Source: Epinephelus fuscoguttatus
Lineage: Eukaryota > Chordata > Actinopteri > Perciformes > Serranidae
Reading direction: 5' to 3'
NCBI RefSeq assembly: GCF_011397635.1
Contig: NC_064756.1
Coordinates: 34,276,996-34,340,995, forward strand
Length of the DNA: 64,000 nt
Part shown: positions 24,101 to 34,289 of the stretch, piece by piece
Numbering within the stretch: position 1 is the first letter of the stretch
Layout: each line of letters starts with the position of its first letter
Position numbers and translations under genes: made by a program
The notes under the pieces: model-generated
Seen by the model: only the letters and a program-made list of their open reading frames with translations
What the model was told of the DNA's origin: nothing
The model's database searches: none

Positions 24101-27100
24101 TAGATTACACATTCTTGCACATATTAAGTTTTTGCAGTTCTTTCTTAGCCAGCACTTTTTTATAAACTTAATCTTAAAAAATAGACTTCTTTTGTTGTTT
24201 CTTGGTATCCATGCTATAATTTCACATTTTGTCCTCTTTGCTTCTGACTGTTTGTGAAGCAATAATTTCACAAATCTGTGTGTGGCTAAATACCAAAATA
24301 AAAACTGTAGTCATGCAGAGCGCTGATTTACTTTCAGATGAATGTAGTGGTCATGCAGTTCACTCTGAGGAACCAGGGGTCCCTCCACAGGACCAAACTG
24401 TGTACGCTTTGGGATGCGTCTCTTGGAGAACACCCCACCCAGGAAGCGATCGATGTAGAGGACCAGAGGCAGACTGGCTCTGGCCTTGGACATCACAGGC
24501 CGGTTGGGGATGGGGTGCAGGGAGCCATGCTTTAGACATACAGAGGAGTTGGCATTATTGCACTCCTCACACCCTGAGAGGCCACAAAAGGGAAAAATCA
24601 ATAAAACACAAACCATTACAACAAACATATAAAAATGTATGACTTTATTATTTTATTGCTCTACTTTGTGTTGTTCTACTGAAAGGGATAGTTGAGATCT
24701 TTTGAAATGAAGTTGTGAGGTGCTTATCCATAGTCAGTGTATTACATATAGTAGATGTCAGTTGGCACGTCCACAGTTTGGAGAAGCAGGCTGGGGTACT
24801 GACATGGAAGCTAAGCAATGTAAGGTTCTGGATGGGGGCAACATTAAAACATATTTTAGCCACCTAAAAAAAGTCCCACTTAAAAAATCAGTATCAGTTT
24901 ATGTGTATGCTATATTAAGAATATTTTCAGCGCTTAACCTTGCTGTCAAACAGTGATTTCCGACTGGGAACTGAAGCCTTTATATCACTCTCTCCTAAGC
25001 CAGACTCCATTGAGAAAAACAGTGATTTAACATGACTGAACACAGGAGCTGCTGGACTAATGCTGCCTCAATCAGTTATTTTGTTTGTGTTATTTTGTGA
25101 TTTTGGCATTCAAAAGAGTGTTCGGATTCACCAAAGTCACACAATAATACAGGCTAACTAACTGACAGAGGCAGCAATAGACCGGCAGCTCCTGTGTTCT
25201 GAGAGTCAATATGACTGTTTTTGTCAATGGAGTCTGGTGGCTTTGACGAGCATAGCTCGAGAACTGTAACAGCTTCTCTGTCAGGAACAAGCTGTCTAAT
25301 GAAAAGGTGTAGTGACAGAAATATTTTTTTATATAGTGTACACTTAAACTTTATTTTAGATGGGACTTTTTGTAGGTGGCTAAAATTTGTTTTGTTACTG
25401 CCCCCCATCCACAGCAGCTCATTGCTTAGCTTCCATGTCGGTATTCCTGCTGCTTCTCCAAACTGGGGCGTGCCGGCTGACGTCTACTGTATGTAATATA
25501 CAGACTGTGGTAAGTACTTCATACAACTGCACTTCAAAAATTCTGAACTATCCTTTTAAAAAGGTCCAAAGGCAAATGACATAACATCCGTGATTTCAAT
25601 GAGGTCTCATCATTTGCCTTGTTCTGAATGAATTTTCATTTGTTAAACAAAAGAGTAAGACATTTTTGTAGTGCAAAATTAAATCAGGATATCAGCCACA
25701 AGACAGGAATAGTTTTTAGGCATCTTTGTTTTTAGTTTGTTTGAATGTATATCATGACTTGACAGTATGTTTTTAGAAAAATGCAGCAAAAAACATTACT
25801 GGTAAGTCAAGGCCAAGCCACTGAGATGAGTGTATGAAGCAGAGCTTCATTTCAGCAGTTGAGACACAGAAAAAGACTCAGCATCCTCTGCTGTCTGCTC
25901 TGAATATGTGACTCCTGACAGACCAAACAAGTTTGTTATGACTGAGGAGAATGTCACTCACACAGATTGTGAGGGTTGAATGACTGAGGCTGACGAGGTT
26001 CCCAGTCATCCATCTCAGAGTCTTCATCCTCGTCTTCATCAGAATCATCTGTGGAGTCGGTGGCCCCAAGGGGACTGCTGGGGGGGTCCACCATGTCAGC
26101 CATGGAAGGGAGCGAATTGGACGCAGACAGCTGCTCCTGTGTGTTTGATCATTTAACAGAGTTAATACTCACTCAACTCTTCTGTTTATCCTTGTGTGAG
26201 AATCACCAACAGGTTAACATCTTCAGGACTGACTTGTTCACATACAACAATTCAACAAAAAAAATGTATATAAAGGATGAATAAATGTATCCTTAAATAG
26301 TTTTACAAAACTAGATGCCATTTATTAATTATCTCTTCAGTTATTGTTTACTTCTGAGGGACATCAAAATCTTATTCAGGAAAAATCGCCACCTTATCTT
26401 TGAATGTCTGTCCAATCAGTGTTTAATGCAAATGTAGTCGTTTGAAGTGATAATTTCCTCTGTGCATGCTATACTGACTAAGAAAGCTGAAATCATAGCT
26501 GCATAATCTGCTGTTCTTCCTTCCGTCATTTGATGTGATGAGTTGGAGGCACCGAAAGAACGAGATTGCAAGTACAAGCGGCCAAAATTAGTTTCCTCCG
26601 CAGGGTGGCTGGGCTCAGCCTTAGAGATAGGATGAGGATAGGTTGAGGAGCTCGGACATCCGGGAGGGACTCGGAGTAGAGCCGCTGCTCCTCCACATCG
26701 AGAGGAGCCAGTTGAGGTGGTTCGGGCATCTGGTAAGGATGCCTTCCAGACGCCTCCCTTGGGAGGTGTTTTGGGCATGTCCAACCAGGAGGAGACCTCG
26801 GGGCCGCTCCAGGACACGCTGGAGGGATTACATTGCCCAGCTGGCCTCGGAACGCCTCAGGGTTCCCTCGGAAGAGCTGACGGAAGTGGCTGGGGAGAGG
26901 ACTGTCTGGCTTCTTTGCTGAGGCTGCTGCCCCCGCGACCTGGACCCGGATAAGTGGAGGACGACGAGGACACCAAGTATTACGAGTACAAGTTGGAGTC
27001 AAGGAAGAACTGCAGGCAATTTCAGTATCAGTATTTGTTCATGGTCTTTTATAAGGGCATTTCAATAATAAAACAAAATGAGTTCAGAGAATGTTTTGGA

Positions 27101-28522
27101 TGAGGATATTTTTATTGTTTAATGTTTTGGCTGACTAAGATATTCAGCCGTATTTATTCAAGCCAGAGTATACGGCCCAAGTTAGACCGCTTATGTGGTG
27201 GAATAACAACACGACGATGTTTCTGCTATCATTGGGTTAACACATCATGAAACAATTTGCACGTTTGCTTATGATTCCCTACTATATGCCATATGTGCCT
27301 TAAAATGAGAATAAATAAATACAGTTCACTTGTTTGTAAAACATTGTGCCCTCACCTGGGAAACTGGCTCCAGGATGGCTTGGGGAGCCTCTGCTACATT
27401 ACTGAGAACATGCAGATTGGCAGCATTCATGTTCTGTCCACTGGGCAGTAAAACTGTGACCTATGAATGAGATTACAATGCTTTAAGGTTCAATAAAAAC
27501 AGGTGGTACATAGCAAGGTAATGGCTGACAGTATCTGGTAAACTTACCTGTTGCGTTGTACCATCCTGCTGAATATAAGCCACTTGTGACTGATCAGCAA
27601 ATACAGTCTGAAAGCAAATGTAGTACAGCACTATGAGCAAATCTTGCATGGCCATGTGCAGGTTATTTTATATATTAATTCATGCAATCTTTGTACATTT
27701 GAAACAAGAGCGTGAAAGTATATTAAACTCTTGGAACTCTTGGGTTTTTGTAAAAATGTCAAAATAGGTGGTCAAGAACAACTCTCACAAAAAAAGGCAG
27801 GGTCTTAGTTTCGACCCCACCTGCCCATCAAAGCAAAATCTTGTGTCATCTAAATGCTTAAATATCAGCTAAGATGTCTCTGCACTTGATAAAAGCCCTT
27901 CTTACCTGAGTGCCATCTGCAGGGTGTATGTAAACCAGTGTGTGCTCTGCAGACTCTACAGAGGTATAGGAGTTCCCATCTGCTGTATAAACCACCTGCT
28001 GCTGTCCCCGGTCCTCCTGATCACCACTGTAGACAATCTGGGCCACCGTGCCACCTTCAAAATGCACCTGCAACACGTGTGCACAAGACACAAAGGCTTT
28101 GAACCATCATTACAATCTCTGTGTGTGTCTCCCCCCTGTTAGTCCTCCTTTAACTTAGTATATGTGAGTGCTGAACAAATGATGGTGAGTTTATGTCCTT
28201 CTCAAGTCCTTCTGGAGGGTAAGGAATGACGACTTGGAAAATCCCACTATATAGTCTCAGCTAAGTGGATGGTAGATTTTAGGATTTGGCAGCAACTTGG
28301 GTCAGTGGACAGAGGGGAGTTTCTCTGTGTGTGCGTGTGTTGGAAAGACAAATTATAAGATGCTTAGATTGTCCTGTGATGTATCAAATGTGCTGCACTT
28401 CTTTTCTATTGCTTATAACTCTAATATATCACTTAAGGGACAGTTCAGACCTGTGCGCCATTGCCTGAATCATTATTAGAAGTCTGACTCCACACAGCTG
28501 AGGGTTCCTGCTTGGTCTCCAT
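15712..28522 (-). CDS. prdm10: PR/SET domain zinc-finger protein 10 (PRDM10, tristanin), complete
   Basis: The complete coding sequence has 22 exons: 28451-28522, 27906-28067, 27548-27607, 27356-27460, 25962-26136, 24332-24573, 23846-24046, 21246-21318, 21007-21124, 20791-20911, 20434-20703, 19745-20089, 19475-19630, 19196-19375, 19006-19116, 18594-18794, 18299-18442, 17938-18108, 16940-17077, 16613-16808, 16407-16504 and 15712-15900. All junctions are GT-AG and every phase closes, giving 1175 residues against about 1147 in human. Order: acidic N-terminus (1-192), cysteine motif and PR domain (about 195-350), a separate zinc finger (about 372-395), an RGRGRG basic patch, nine C2H2 fingers (about 549-890), then a Gln/Thr-rich C-terminus. 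The start ATG is in a good context (gccATGG). PRDM10 is a nuclear DNA-binding transcriptional regulator; methyltransferase activity of its PR domain is not established. No frameshift was seen. Confidence 0.97.
16665..16694 (-). repeat. prdm10: (CAG)10 polyglutamine tract in prdm10
   Basis: Ten uninterrupted CAG codons on the coding strand, in frame, giving Q10 in the exon 16613-16808. The human protein has a polyglutamine of similar length at the same place (recalled). Pure repeats of this kind can vary in length between individuals. Confidence 0.95.
18299..21318 (-). CDS. prdm10: prdm10 zinc-finger exons (coding exons 8-17)
   Basis: After the PR-domain end, exon 21007-21124 carries the isolated finger [15 protein letters not shown]. 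Exon 20791-20911 encodes the Arg/Gly-rich patch and [10 protein letters not shown]. Exon 20434-20703 is an acidic, poorly conserved linker ending DMRRAKRIR. The fingers follow: three complete ones in 19745-20089 (starting [20 protein letters not shown] and [10 protein letters not shown]). Others are split by introns, for example [15 protein letters not shown] then VKKHIRCFH, and [11 protein letters not shown] then [13 protein letters not shown]. The ninth, [13 protein letters not shown], is completed by [11 protein letters not shown] in 18299-18442. All Cys and His ligands I checked are present. Confidence 0.95.
21987..22255 (+). repeat. Left terminal inverted repeat of the Tc1 element
   Basis: Mirrors 23340-23608. 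Differences seen include A/G near the 21st base (AACACACC versus GACACACC) and T/C in GGTGAAATAACTG versus GGTGAAACAACTG. The inner boundary is where similarity fades, near the CACCTGAAA word. Confidence 0.85.
22400..23445 (+). pseudogene. Tc1-type transposase, disrupted by two frame shifts, DD38E spacing
   Basis: The N-terminal frame 22400-22600 gives [18 protein letters not shown] and a helix-turn-helix DNA-binding region ([11 protein letters not shown]). Near 22550 the frame slips; the [13 protein letters not shown] part continues in the next frame. Near 22645 it slips again into a long frame (22663-23445, 260 residues). That frame carries the catalytic domain: Asp67 in LWSDESKF, Asp157 in [11 protein letters not shown] and Glu196 in SPDLNPIE. 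The last two have 38 residues between them, not the 34 of classic Tc1. As broken, this copy should not make an active enzyme. The element could still be mobilised in trans through its intact ends. Confidence 0.92.
23340..23608 (-). repeat. Right terminal inverted repeat of the Tc1 element
   Basis: Inverse of the left repeat, ending GGCCTGTACTG before the flanking TA. Its inner third overlaps the last codons of the transposase frame (stop near 23443), so the C-terminus is encoded inside the repeat. Confidence 0.85.
23846..28522 (-). CDS. prdm10: prdm10 N-terminal and PR-domain exons (coding exons 1-7)
   Basis: The first exons encode the METKQEPS start, a [16 protein letters not shown] segment and HTLVYIHP, all recognisable from PRDM10. 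An Asp/Glu run ([18 protein letters not shown]) and the WCEECNN cysteine motif follow. The PR domain begins near [19 protein letters not shown] and continues through [20 protein letters not shown] and YYTTIKN-like residues. It finishes in the exon at 21246-21318 ([11 protein letters not shown]). The 24332-24573 exon joins the 25962-26136 exon through a split Trp codon. Confidence 0.95.
24682..25556. mobile_element. Long foldback (inverted-repeat) element in a prdm10 intron
   Basis: The left half, from AAAGGGATAGTT (24682), is repeated inverted in the right half, ending in the complement near 25556. Matching blocks in order include TTTGGAGAAGCAG, CATGGAAGCTAAGCAATG, TTTTAGCCACCTA, AAAAGTCCCA, CCAGACTCCATTGA, ACACAGGAGCTGC, GCTGCCTC and TTGTG..TTTGG. 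Arms are about 420 bases and the loop only a few tens of bases near 25110. It has no coding capacity. This structure is a non-autonomous foldback or MITE-type repeat; the superfamily was not determined because no clean target duplication was seen. Confidence 0.85.
26530..27000 (+). mobile_element. Non-LTR retrotransposon (LINE) 3' fragment, antisense in prdm10 intron
   Basis: A frame at 26643-26921 reads [20 protein letters not shown], then [15 protein letters not shown] and [14 protein letters not shown]. This is the typical C-terminal end of a fish LINE ORF2 protein. A second frame continues with [12 protein letters not shown]. Upstream sequence (from about 26530) resembles the same ORF2 in other frames, so the copy is 5'-truncated and frameshifted. 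It lies in the intron 26137-27355, opposite to prdm10. The exact clade was not determined. Confidence 0.75.
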
Positions 28523-28583
28523 GGCAGCACGGTGCCAAGCCTGTTGCCAGCAACGTCACCTATCTCTTCACTCTTGAGACAGC
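28523..28583 (-). other. prdm10: prdm10 exon 2, 5' untranslated part
   Basis: The minus strand has a good acceptor (GCATTACAG before 28583). About 61 noncoding bases then lead to the initiation ATG at 28520-28522, in a strong context. Confidence 0.75.
28543..28554. promoter_or_regulatory. prdm10: RFX X-box-like palindrome in prdm10 5'UTR
   Basis: GTTGCC directly followed by AGCAAC matches the X-box form GTNRCC(0-3)RGYAAC with no spacer. It lies in the untranslated part of prdm10 exon 2, about 21 bases before the start codon. A CRE-like half site ACGTCA follows at once (28553-28558). Binding is not shown by sequence alone. Confidence 0.4.
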
Positions 28584-29725
28584 CTGTAATGCACACAGAC
28601 AATAGCATTGAGGGTGATTTTAATTATAATAATGCATTATGGTGTTAGTAGCTAATGCAAGGTAAAACTGAATGATGGGGTTGGGTTTTAACGTGAATTT
28701 GTGACTGCATGGTTATGCATCATTTTAACACTCATGGCACAACATTATGAGATCTTAAACAAAGGTGTATTTCTATGCGTGTATGGGCTGGAGCAATCTC
28801 CTGAACGGGTGATGGAGTCTCTACTATAACAGCTTTATCACACTGGACACAAGAAAGCTGGTTGACTGCAACAACAAGGCACTGCAGCAGCCATCTCTGA
28901 GCAAAGTGGCACTGAGTTCAACCCCACGCGCAATCTGCAACACAGATTTTTGGGTCTCCAGACACGGTTTTGCTCGGCTGACACGACATGCACGCCAAAA
29001 TAAAGCAGCATGTCACTCGGTGTGCAGAGCGGTCACACAGGACTCTCAGCGGGGGTACGAGGGAAAATGCGGTTAACGTTTGCTGACGAGGCCGCCCGGG
29101 AAACGGTGTCTAAATACAACCGCATGTCGGCACAAAAGCCACCGTGAAAAATCACGACTCTGTGAATTCATTCAGAAATCTAGTTGGTATAATCAATAAT
29201 AAATTCAATTCCCCCCTATTTTAACCCCGCAGGTTCTCAGTCCCAACTGGACCATACCACACAAACCAGCGCTATAGAAACCCGGGCATTTACTGCACCG
29301 CAACATTAGCATTACGGCCATATAGTCCCAGTGTAAGGCCGACCTTGGAGCTAAACATAACTTGTCAGGTCTCAGGACGTAGACCGCAATCTGCGATATT
29401 TAACAAAAGTGCTTTTGAAGCGGTAACAGGCCGGATTATTAGAGTAGACCCACCCGTGCCCCGATTCTAGTTGAGCCCAGCCCTTCAAGTCTGCTGTGAA
29501 CAAGGAAGAACGGGCTCCATTTTGGGTGGGACTAACAACAACAACCACATCCGAAGAGAGACCCAAAGCAAAAAATACGTATTTTCTACCGGTACATAAG
29601 TGCTCAAACAATCCGCACACTTAATATATATCAACAGAAAGGCAACGGAACAGTCAAGTTATACAAATAGTCGTGAAGAAATCCCTGGTTTTCTTACATT
29701 TAGTGGAAAGCGTAGTTGTTCTTAC
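28584..29725. other. prdm10: prdm10 first intron
   Basis: About 1.1 kb between the noncoding first exon and exon 2. The part 28980-29130 has more CpG than its surroundings, consistent with nearness to the promoter. No coding exon was seen. Confidence 0.6.
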
Positions 29726-29812
29726 CTCAGAATGGTAGCTGCAGAGATGGCTGCATTGCATATATTAACATAATCTGCCTAGCAACACGCAGGAGCGTGG
29801 CTTCTGATTGGT
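29726..29812 (-). promoter_or_regulatory. prdm10: prdm10 noncoding first exon and proximal promoter
   Basis: A donor site CTGAG|GTAAG ends the exon at 29726 on the minus strand. Upstream in gene orientation are GTTGCTAGGC (29777-29786, a partial X-box) and a CCAAT box (ATTGG on plus, 29807-29811). This spacing suggests a start of transcription around 29730-29770. The assignment rests on the splice donor and promoter words, not on transcript data. Confidence 0.5.
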
Positions 29813-30215
29813 GGTTATTTACTCTGGAGCAAAAGCAATTTAGGCTATTTTAAAACACTACTTTCACGAAACAGTCTAAACAGCCGTCTGGATTAAATAT
29901 TAATAACATAGCAATGTTACCGATTTTACTGCGAATGTGTCTATTAATCGTCTTTACAATTTAAAGTACAGCCAATCAGAAAAAATAAACACCAACATCG
30001 TCCAATTGAATTAAAGCTGTGTCCAAAAATGTTATTTGATCTACTCTTTTTAAATTTTTCTTTTCAATTTTAAAGGTGGCACTGCTGGCTTGAACTACTG
30101 TCAAAATATTTTTTTCCCGTTTATCTAAAAAAAATATATATTTTTTCCCTATAAAAAAAAACAAACAAAAAATAAAAGGTTAAAATGACGGTAATACAAA
30201 AAGCACGCTACTTTA

Positions 30216-30229
30216 CTGCCCTCCGGTGG
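30216..30229 (-). promoter_or_regulatory. CTCF-like core motif
   Basis: The minus strand reads CCACCGGAGGGCAG, 13 of 14 positions of CCASYAGRKGGCRS. It lies about 0.4 kb upstream of the prdm10 promoter. Confidence 0.4.
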
Positions 30230-31136
30230 TCACAGAGAAGAACTGCAACATTTAGTTGATCAAGGTAGCGTCAATCAGTGCAACTATAACAGTGCCTTTC
30301 CGGTTAATCCTTTCAAAATACAGTTGCCAAACTAAAGCAATCAGACCAAACTAGTACAAACGGCCGTGAAATGATCGAGAAATTGTTCTACGGAGATCAC
30401 AATTTATAGACTATAACTCCACATTCCCCAGTAGGAATAATACCGATCCTAAAACTGATTAATTGTATGTATTTTTTTTTTTTTTTAAAATATTCATATC
30501 TAGTTATATTAATAAGAATAATTATTAATGCAAATAATGATGCCATGCACCTTGCAGTGGTATATACTTAAAGACAGTAGGTAAAACTGAAAGTGCAAAT
30601 TATGCAGAACAGTCCATTTTTGAGCTCCACTAGCACCAATACACATTATATCATTAATTTACTCATGATTATTGATGCTTTATTTTGTACACTGCCTAAA
30701 TGTAAGATGGAGCTACTTAACACTGCTAGCTTGTGCATTAAAAACTTTTTTTATTTATAATTTTTATTATTATTCTAAGCGTACAAAGCAACTTAAGATT
30801 CATATGAATGTTTCTGAGTAAAAGAAATACAATATTTACCCCTGAAATGCCAGAGTAGTCATTTCTAAAGTAGCAGGAAATGGCAATGTTCAAGTAAAAT
30901 ACAGTTCTTTAAACGCGTTAATCAGAGATAACGACTCCACATTCTTCCTTTCCCACAGTTACTGATTACCTTCTTGTAGTACACGGCACATTAGCCTACC
31001 TAGCAAAACTACCAACAACTGTTTCTCTTTTTGTGTAATTTTAATTTAAATTAAAACTGTTTAAAAAAAAAATAATACTGCGCCGGTTATTTCTTAGTGG
31101 GCGCCCTGCAGTCTCCGGTTGTACTCATTAGGTTTT

Positions 31137-31150
31137 CTGCCCTCTGCTGG
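31137..31150 (-). promoter_or_regulatory. CTCF-like core motif, full consensus match
   Basis: The minus strand reads CCAGCAGAGGGCAG, fitting all 14 positions of the CTCF core CCASYAGRKGGCRS. It is the best of several such words between the two divergent genes. Confidence 0.5.
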
Positions 31151-31264
31151 TCACAGTGAGTAACTACAATGACATCAAGCATCAAGTTAGACATAATCGT
31201 ATAACAGTATTTCCGGTTTTATCCTTCAAAATAAATCGATAAACGTTGTAGTTACGCACTATGA

Positions 31265-31278
31265 CCACAGGAGGGCAG
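31265..31278 (+). promoter_or_regulatory. CTCF-like motif, opposite orientation
   Basis: The plus strand reads CCACAGGAGGGCAG, 12 of 14 positions of the core. It lies 115 bases from, and opposed to, the full match at 31137-31150. Confidence 0.3.
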
Positions 31279-31647
31279 TGTAAACTCATGATTGGAGTAA
31301 AAGGGATTCCCTCAATGACCAAATATTACTAAGTCAGACAGAATAGTTCATAAATAAAAAATATAAACACAATAACAAATAAACAATGTTATAATACAAT
31401 ATAATATAATATACATTTTTGTTTATTGTTTCTTGAAATTATTCCGTATAATTCTCTCAAGATATATATTTATAAACCGTTTTAGGTCGTTTTTTAGATC
31501 ATTGTGAAGAAAAAAAATAATTTAGAAATTCAGAAAAACCCCTTCAGACTTGAGTCTTCTTAACTACATGATTATGGTAAGTTTCTATCACACATCCTTA
31601 TAGTAAATAATGTGGACACCATTATGTTCACCATTACTGTTCATTGG

Positions 31648-31650
<3 letters not shown>

Positions 31651-31699
<49 letters not shown>
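31651..31699. repeat. (TG)n microsatellite
   Basis: About 49 bases of uninterrupted TG. Seen directly. Confidence 0.96.
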
Positions 31700-31701
<2 letters not shown>

Positions 31702-32801
31702 AAGGGTAAATGTACAGCTTCTCAAGATATTTCTTCAAATACAAATACTTCAAATAAACAAAGTAAATATTAAGTATGAAGTGAATGTCTAGTATAGCTA
31801 AAGACAATGTGAAGTAGCACTTAATGTGCTTTAGATTTTGAATAATTATACACACACAAACAGAACAGATATATGATAAAGATTCAGTTATCAGTGGCAG
31901 AGCAGCAGTGTTTTCTCTGTTTAACAAACACCTGCACATGAATAACAACCTGTTCTGTATTTATTTAGCACTGTGTCCTGTTCAGAGCCACAGAATGCAT
32001 AGAGTTAATTCATTTCTATTTCTCTGTCATGCCAAACACCTGGGCCATCCCACACGGGAGAACAAGACACCACTATTTTACCATTATCACTATTATTATT
32101 TTATATTCATCTTTTGATAATACAAAAAAAAAAACCACACACACAAAAGAATAAAATACAAAATAAATACATTTTCACATTATAAAGTACCTCTTGATTA
32201 TCTCAAATAATTTGAAACAACAATTTCACATCAACACTGAAAGAATTGCTACATACCTTCAATTTATGAAAGTAAAAGTATAAAGTAGCATCAAATGAAA
32301 ATACTTGTAAGTTAAGCACAAGTAGGCTGACCTCACATTAATTTTTTGTTACTAACCTGCAAAGTATCAAACAACAGCCTCAAAATAGTTCAGTCAACTT
32401 TTGAAAAATATTTACCTGCACCACTTGTACTTTATTCTTTGTTTCTACTGTATCTTTTGATGTGGGCTATATGATACAGTATTTTATTGTTATTTATGTC
32501 AAGCACAGTAGAAAGCATTCACAGCACGATGTAGAGATTTGAGAGTATGTGACAAATATGTAACAAATATACCAAACAACTCAACAAATAAATACAACTT
32601 TAAATGTAATGAATAAATAAATGGAAATGCTTGTATTTACATATTTATACTAAAAGCACGTTGACTGAATGTATGTGTGCTTCTTCCACCACTGCAGCTC
32701 ATAAAGCGATGTGATTATGTAGGCATTAATATTAGTAGAGTAGACCAGGTCATAACCTATAACTTACTAAATTATATGTTAGAACACTCAAATTTTGACA
32801 C

Positions 32802-32859
32802 AAACCTTACAATTTGTAGTAGACAAATCCTGATTTGTCTACTACAAATTGTAAGGTTT
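32802..32859. repeat. Perfect palindrome, 28-bp arms, 2-bp spacer
   Basis: The arm at 32802-32829 (starting AAACCTTACAATTTGTAG) is followed by CT and then its exact inverse complement at 32832-32859. No mismatch was seen. Palindromes this long and perfect tend to be unstable, so it is probably recent, arising from a templated fold-back error or a small foldback element. Assembly artefact is also possible. Confidence 0.95.
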
Positions 32860-33431
32860 CAACTTCTCCAACTATAACACAGAATCCATTAATTGATGTC
32901 AAACATGAGGAGTTCCGCTGTTACAACCTGGCCCAGGCTAGGAGTGAAGAATTACTTATAATACACATAATAAACTGATATATACACTAATAACCAATTA
33001 ATACCAAGGTTTAACTCACTAACCTCTACCTGTCAGATGCTAACCTCTCATGGAGTGAGTCTAAAATACTGCCTCAGTCAAGTAACCAGTCAAAACACCA
33101 TTTTGCAGCTGTGTTGATCCACTTTCTCTGAGGTTTGTCTCATCTGCTCATTGACACAGGGCAGATAGAGTATTACTCAGGCACAGACCTTACTGTCATT
33201 CCCTGCCTCACCTCATCTGATGCAGATTTTAGTACTTGTGGAAAAAAAGGACCAAGATAGATAGATAATGTGTTCAGTTGTCAGTGGGGTTAGTTGTAAC
33301 ATCTTTTGAAAAGGTGTTACAACCATCTTCATCCCTGTGAGACATTGTTTAGCTAACTGTAACAGAACGGTGGTTTGAAATGAGTGAAAATGAAATGCCT
33401 CACATTTCATCCAAGAGACTACTCTCTAATG

Positions 33432-33989
33432 CAGGGTATCAAACATACGGCCTGGGGCCGGGGGTCCAGTCTGGCCCTCTAGATGACTTTGCACACCTAA
33501 ATGTTGATGCACATGTGAAGGCTGAGAGGTTTCAGGAGCAGTTTAAACAGTGAGCAGACACTTGATGTAATATACTACCTTAGAGGTTTTTCCACTCTGA
33601 TCAGAGTACAGCTCTCTTATGTATTGAATAGTGTGCAACATATTGTCAGCCAGCAGCTTCAGTCCAAAAGAATCTGTGTCAGACTTCTGTATTAAAACAA
33701 TATCAGTGGAGCCCTGCTGCTGAGGAACTGACAAAACTTCAGATTGTAAGAAAAAAGTCACAAGTAATGACAGTGAGTAGCCGACTGATTGAATGTGGAG
33801 AAACAAAGACATACTGTTGAATTTGCACATCATTTTTCTTTCTTATTTGTTGGCAAATAGATGACTGTTTTCAGAATGAAACTGATGAATGATGAAATTA
33901 ATATTTATAGGTTATTATGCAGTGGTTTCAGTGGTCCGGCCTACTTTAGATCAAATTAGCCCCTAACTAAAATGAGTTTGACACCTCTG
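33432..33989. mobile_element. hAT-type non-autonomous element with 8-bp target duplication
   Basis: The element starts CAGGGTATCAAAC and ends GAGTTTGACACCTCTG, imperfect inverted repeats. It is bounded by an exact 8-bp duplication CTCTAATG (33424-33431 and 33990-33997). Eight-base duplications and CAGGGGTGTCAAAC-like ends are typical of hAT transposons. The interior has no transposase; the short frame inside is not recognised. It is 558 bp. Confidence 0.9.
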
Positions 33990-34289
33990 CTCTAATGTAC
34001 TGCCACATATATAATTCTAATTTCAACAGTATCACTAGTCATCAAAAATATAGACACAGTCCAGAAAGTTACTTTCATATGTGAAAATCAGTGTTTTGGC
34101 TGTATGAGCTGCATCCTTATTCACACAGCCACGAAATGTCACATGCAGATAAGAAAGGAAGTGGTCAGACATGACTCATAGGTCATCCCTTCATGGTGGA
34201 AGTGATGCTGTTGCAAGCATTCCCAGTCTCCCCTATATTCATTATAATAATGTGTATCACAGGAGGAGTCCAGTGTGCATTGTGTCTCA

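Larger units (their letters stand above)
29813..34289. other. Divergent prdm10/aplp2 intergenic region
   Basis: No gene was seen. The stretch is AT-rich. It contains three CTCF-like words (30216, 31137, 31265), a TG microsatellite, a perfect palindrome at 32802 and a hAT-type element at 33432-33989. Two segments about 920 bases apart (30219-30322 and 31140-31233) share words such as GCCCTC..GGTCACAG, TATAACAGT, TTTCCGGTT and CTTTCAAAATA or CTTCAAAATA. They look like diverged copies of one repeat. Confidence 0.65.

Noticed and set aside
33543-33833. 96-residue minus-strand open frame
   Set aside because: Lies inside the hAT-type element and shows no transposase motif.
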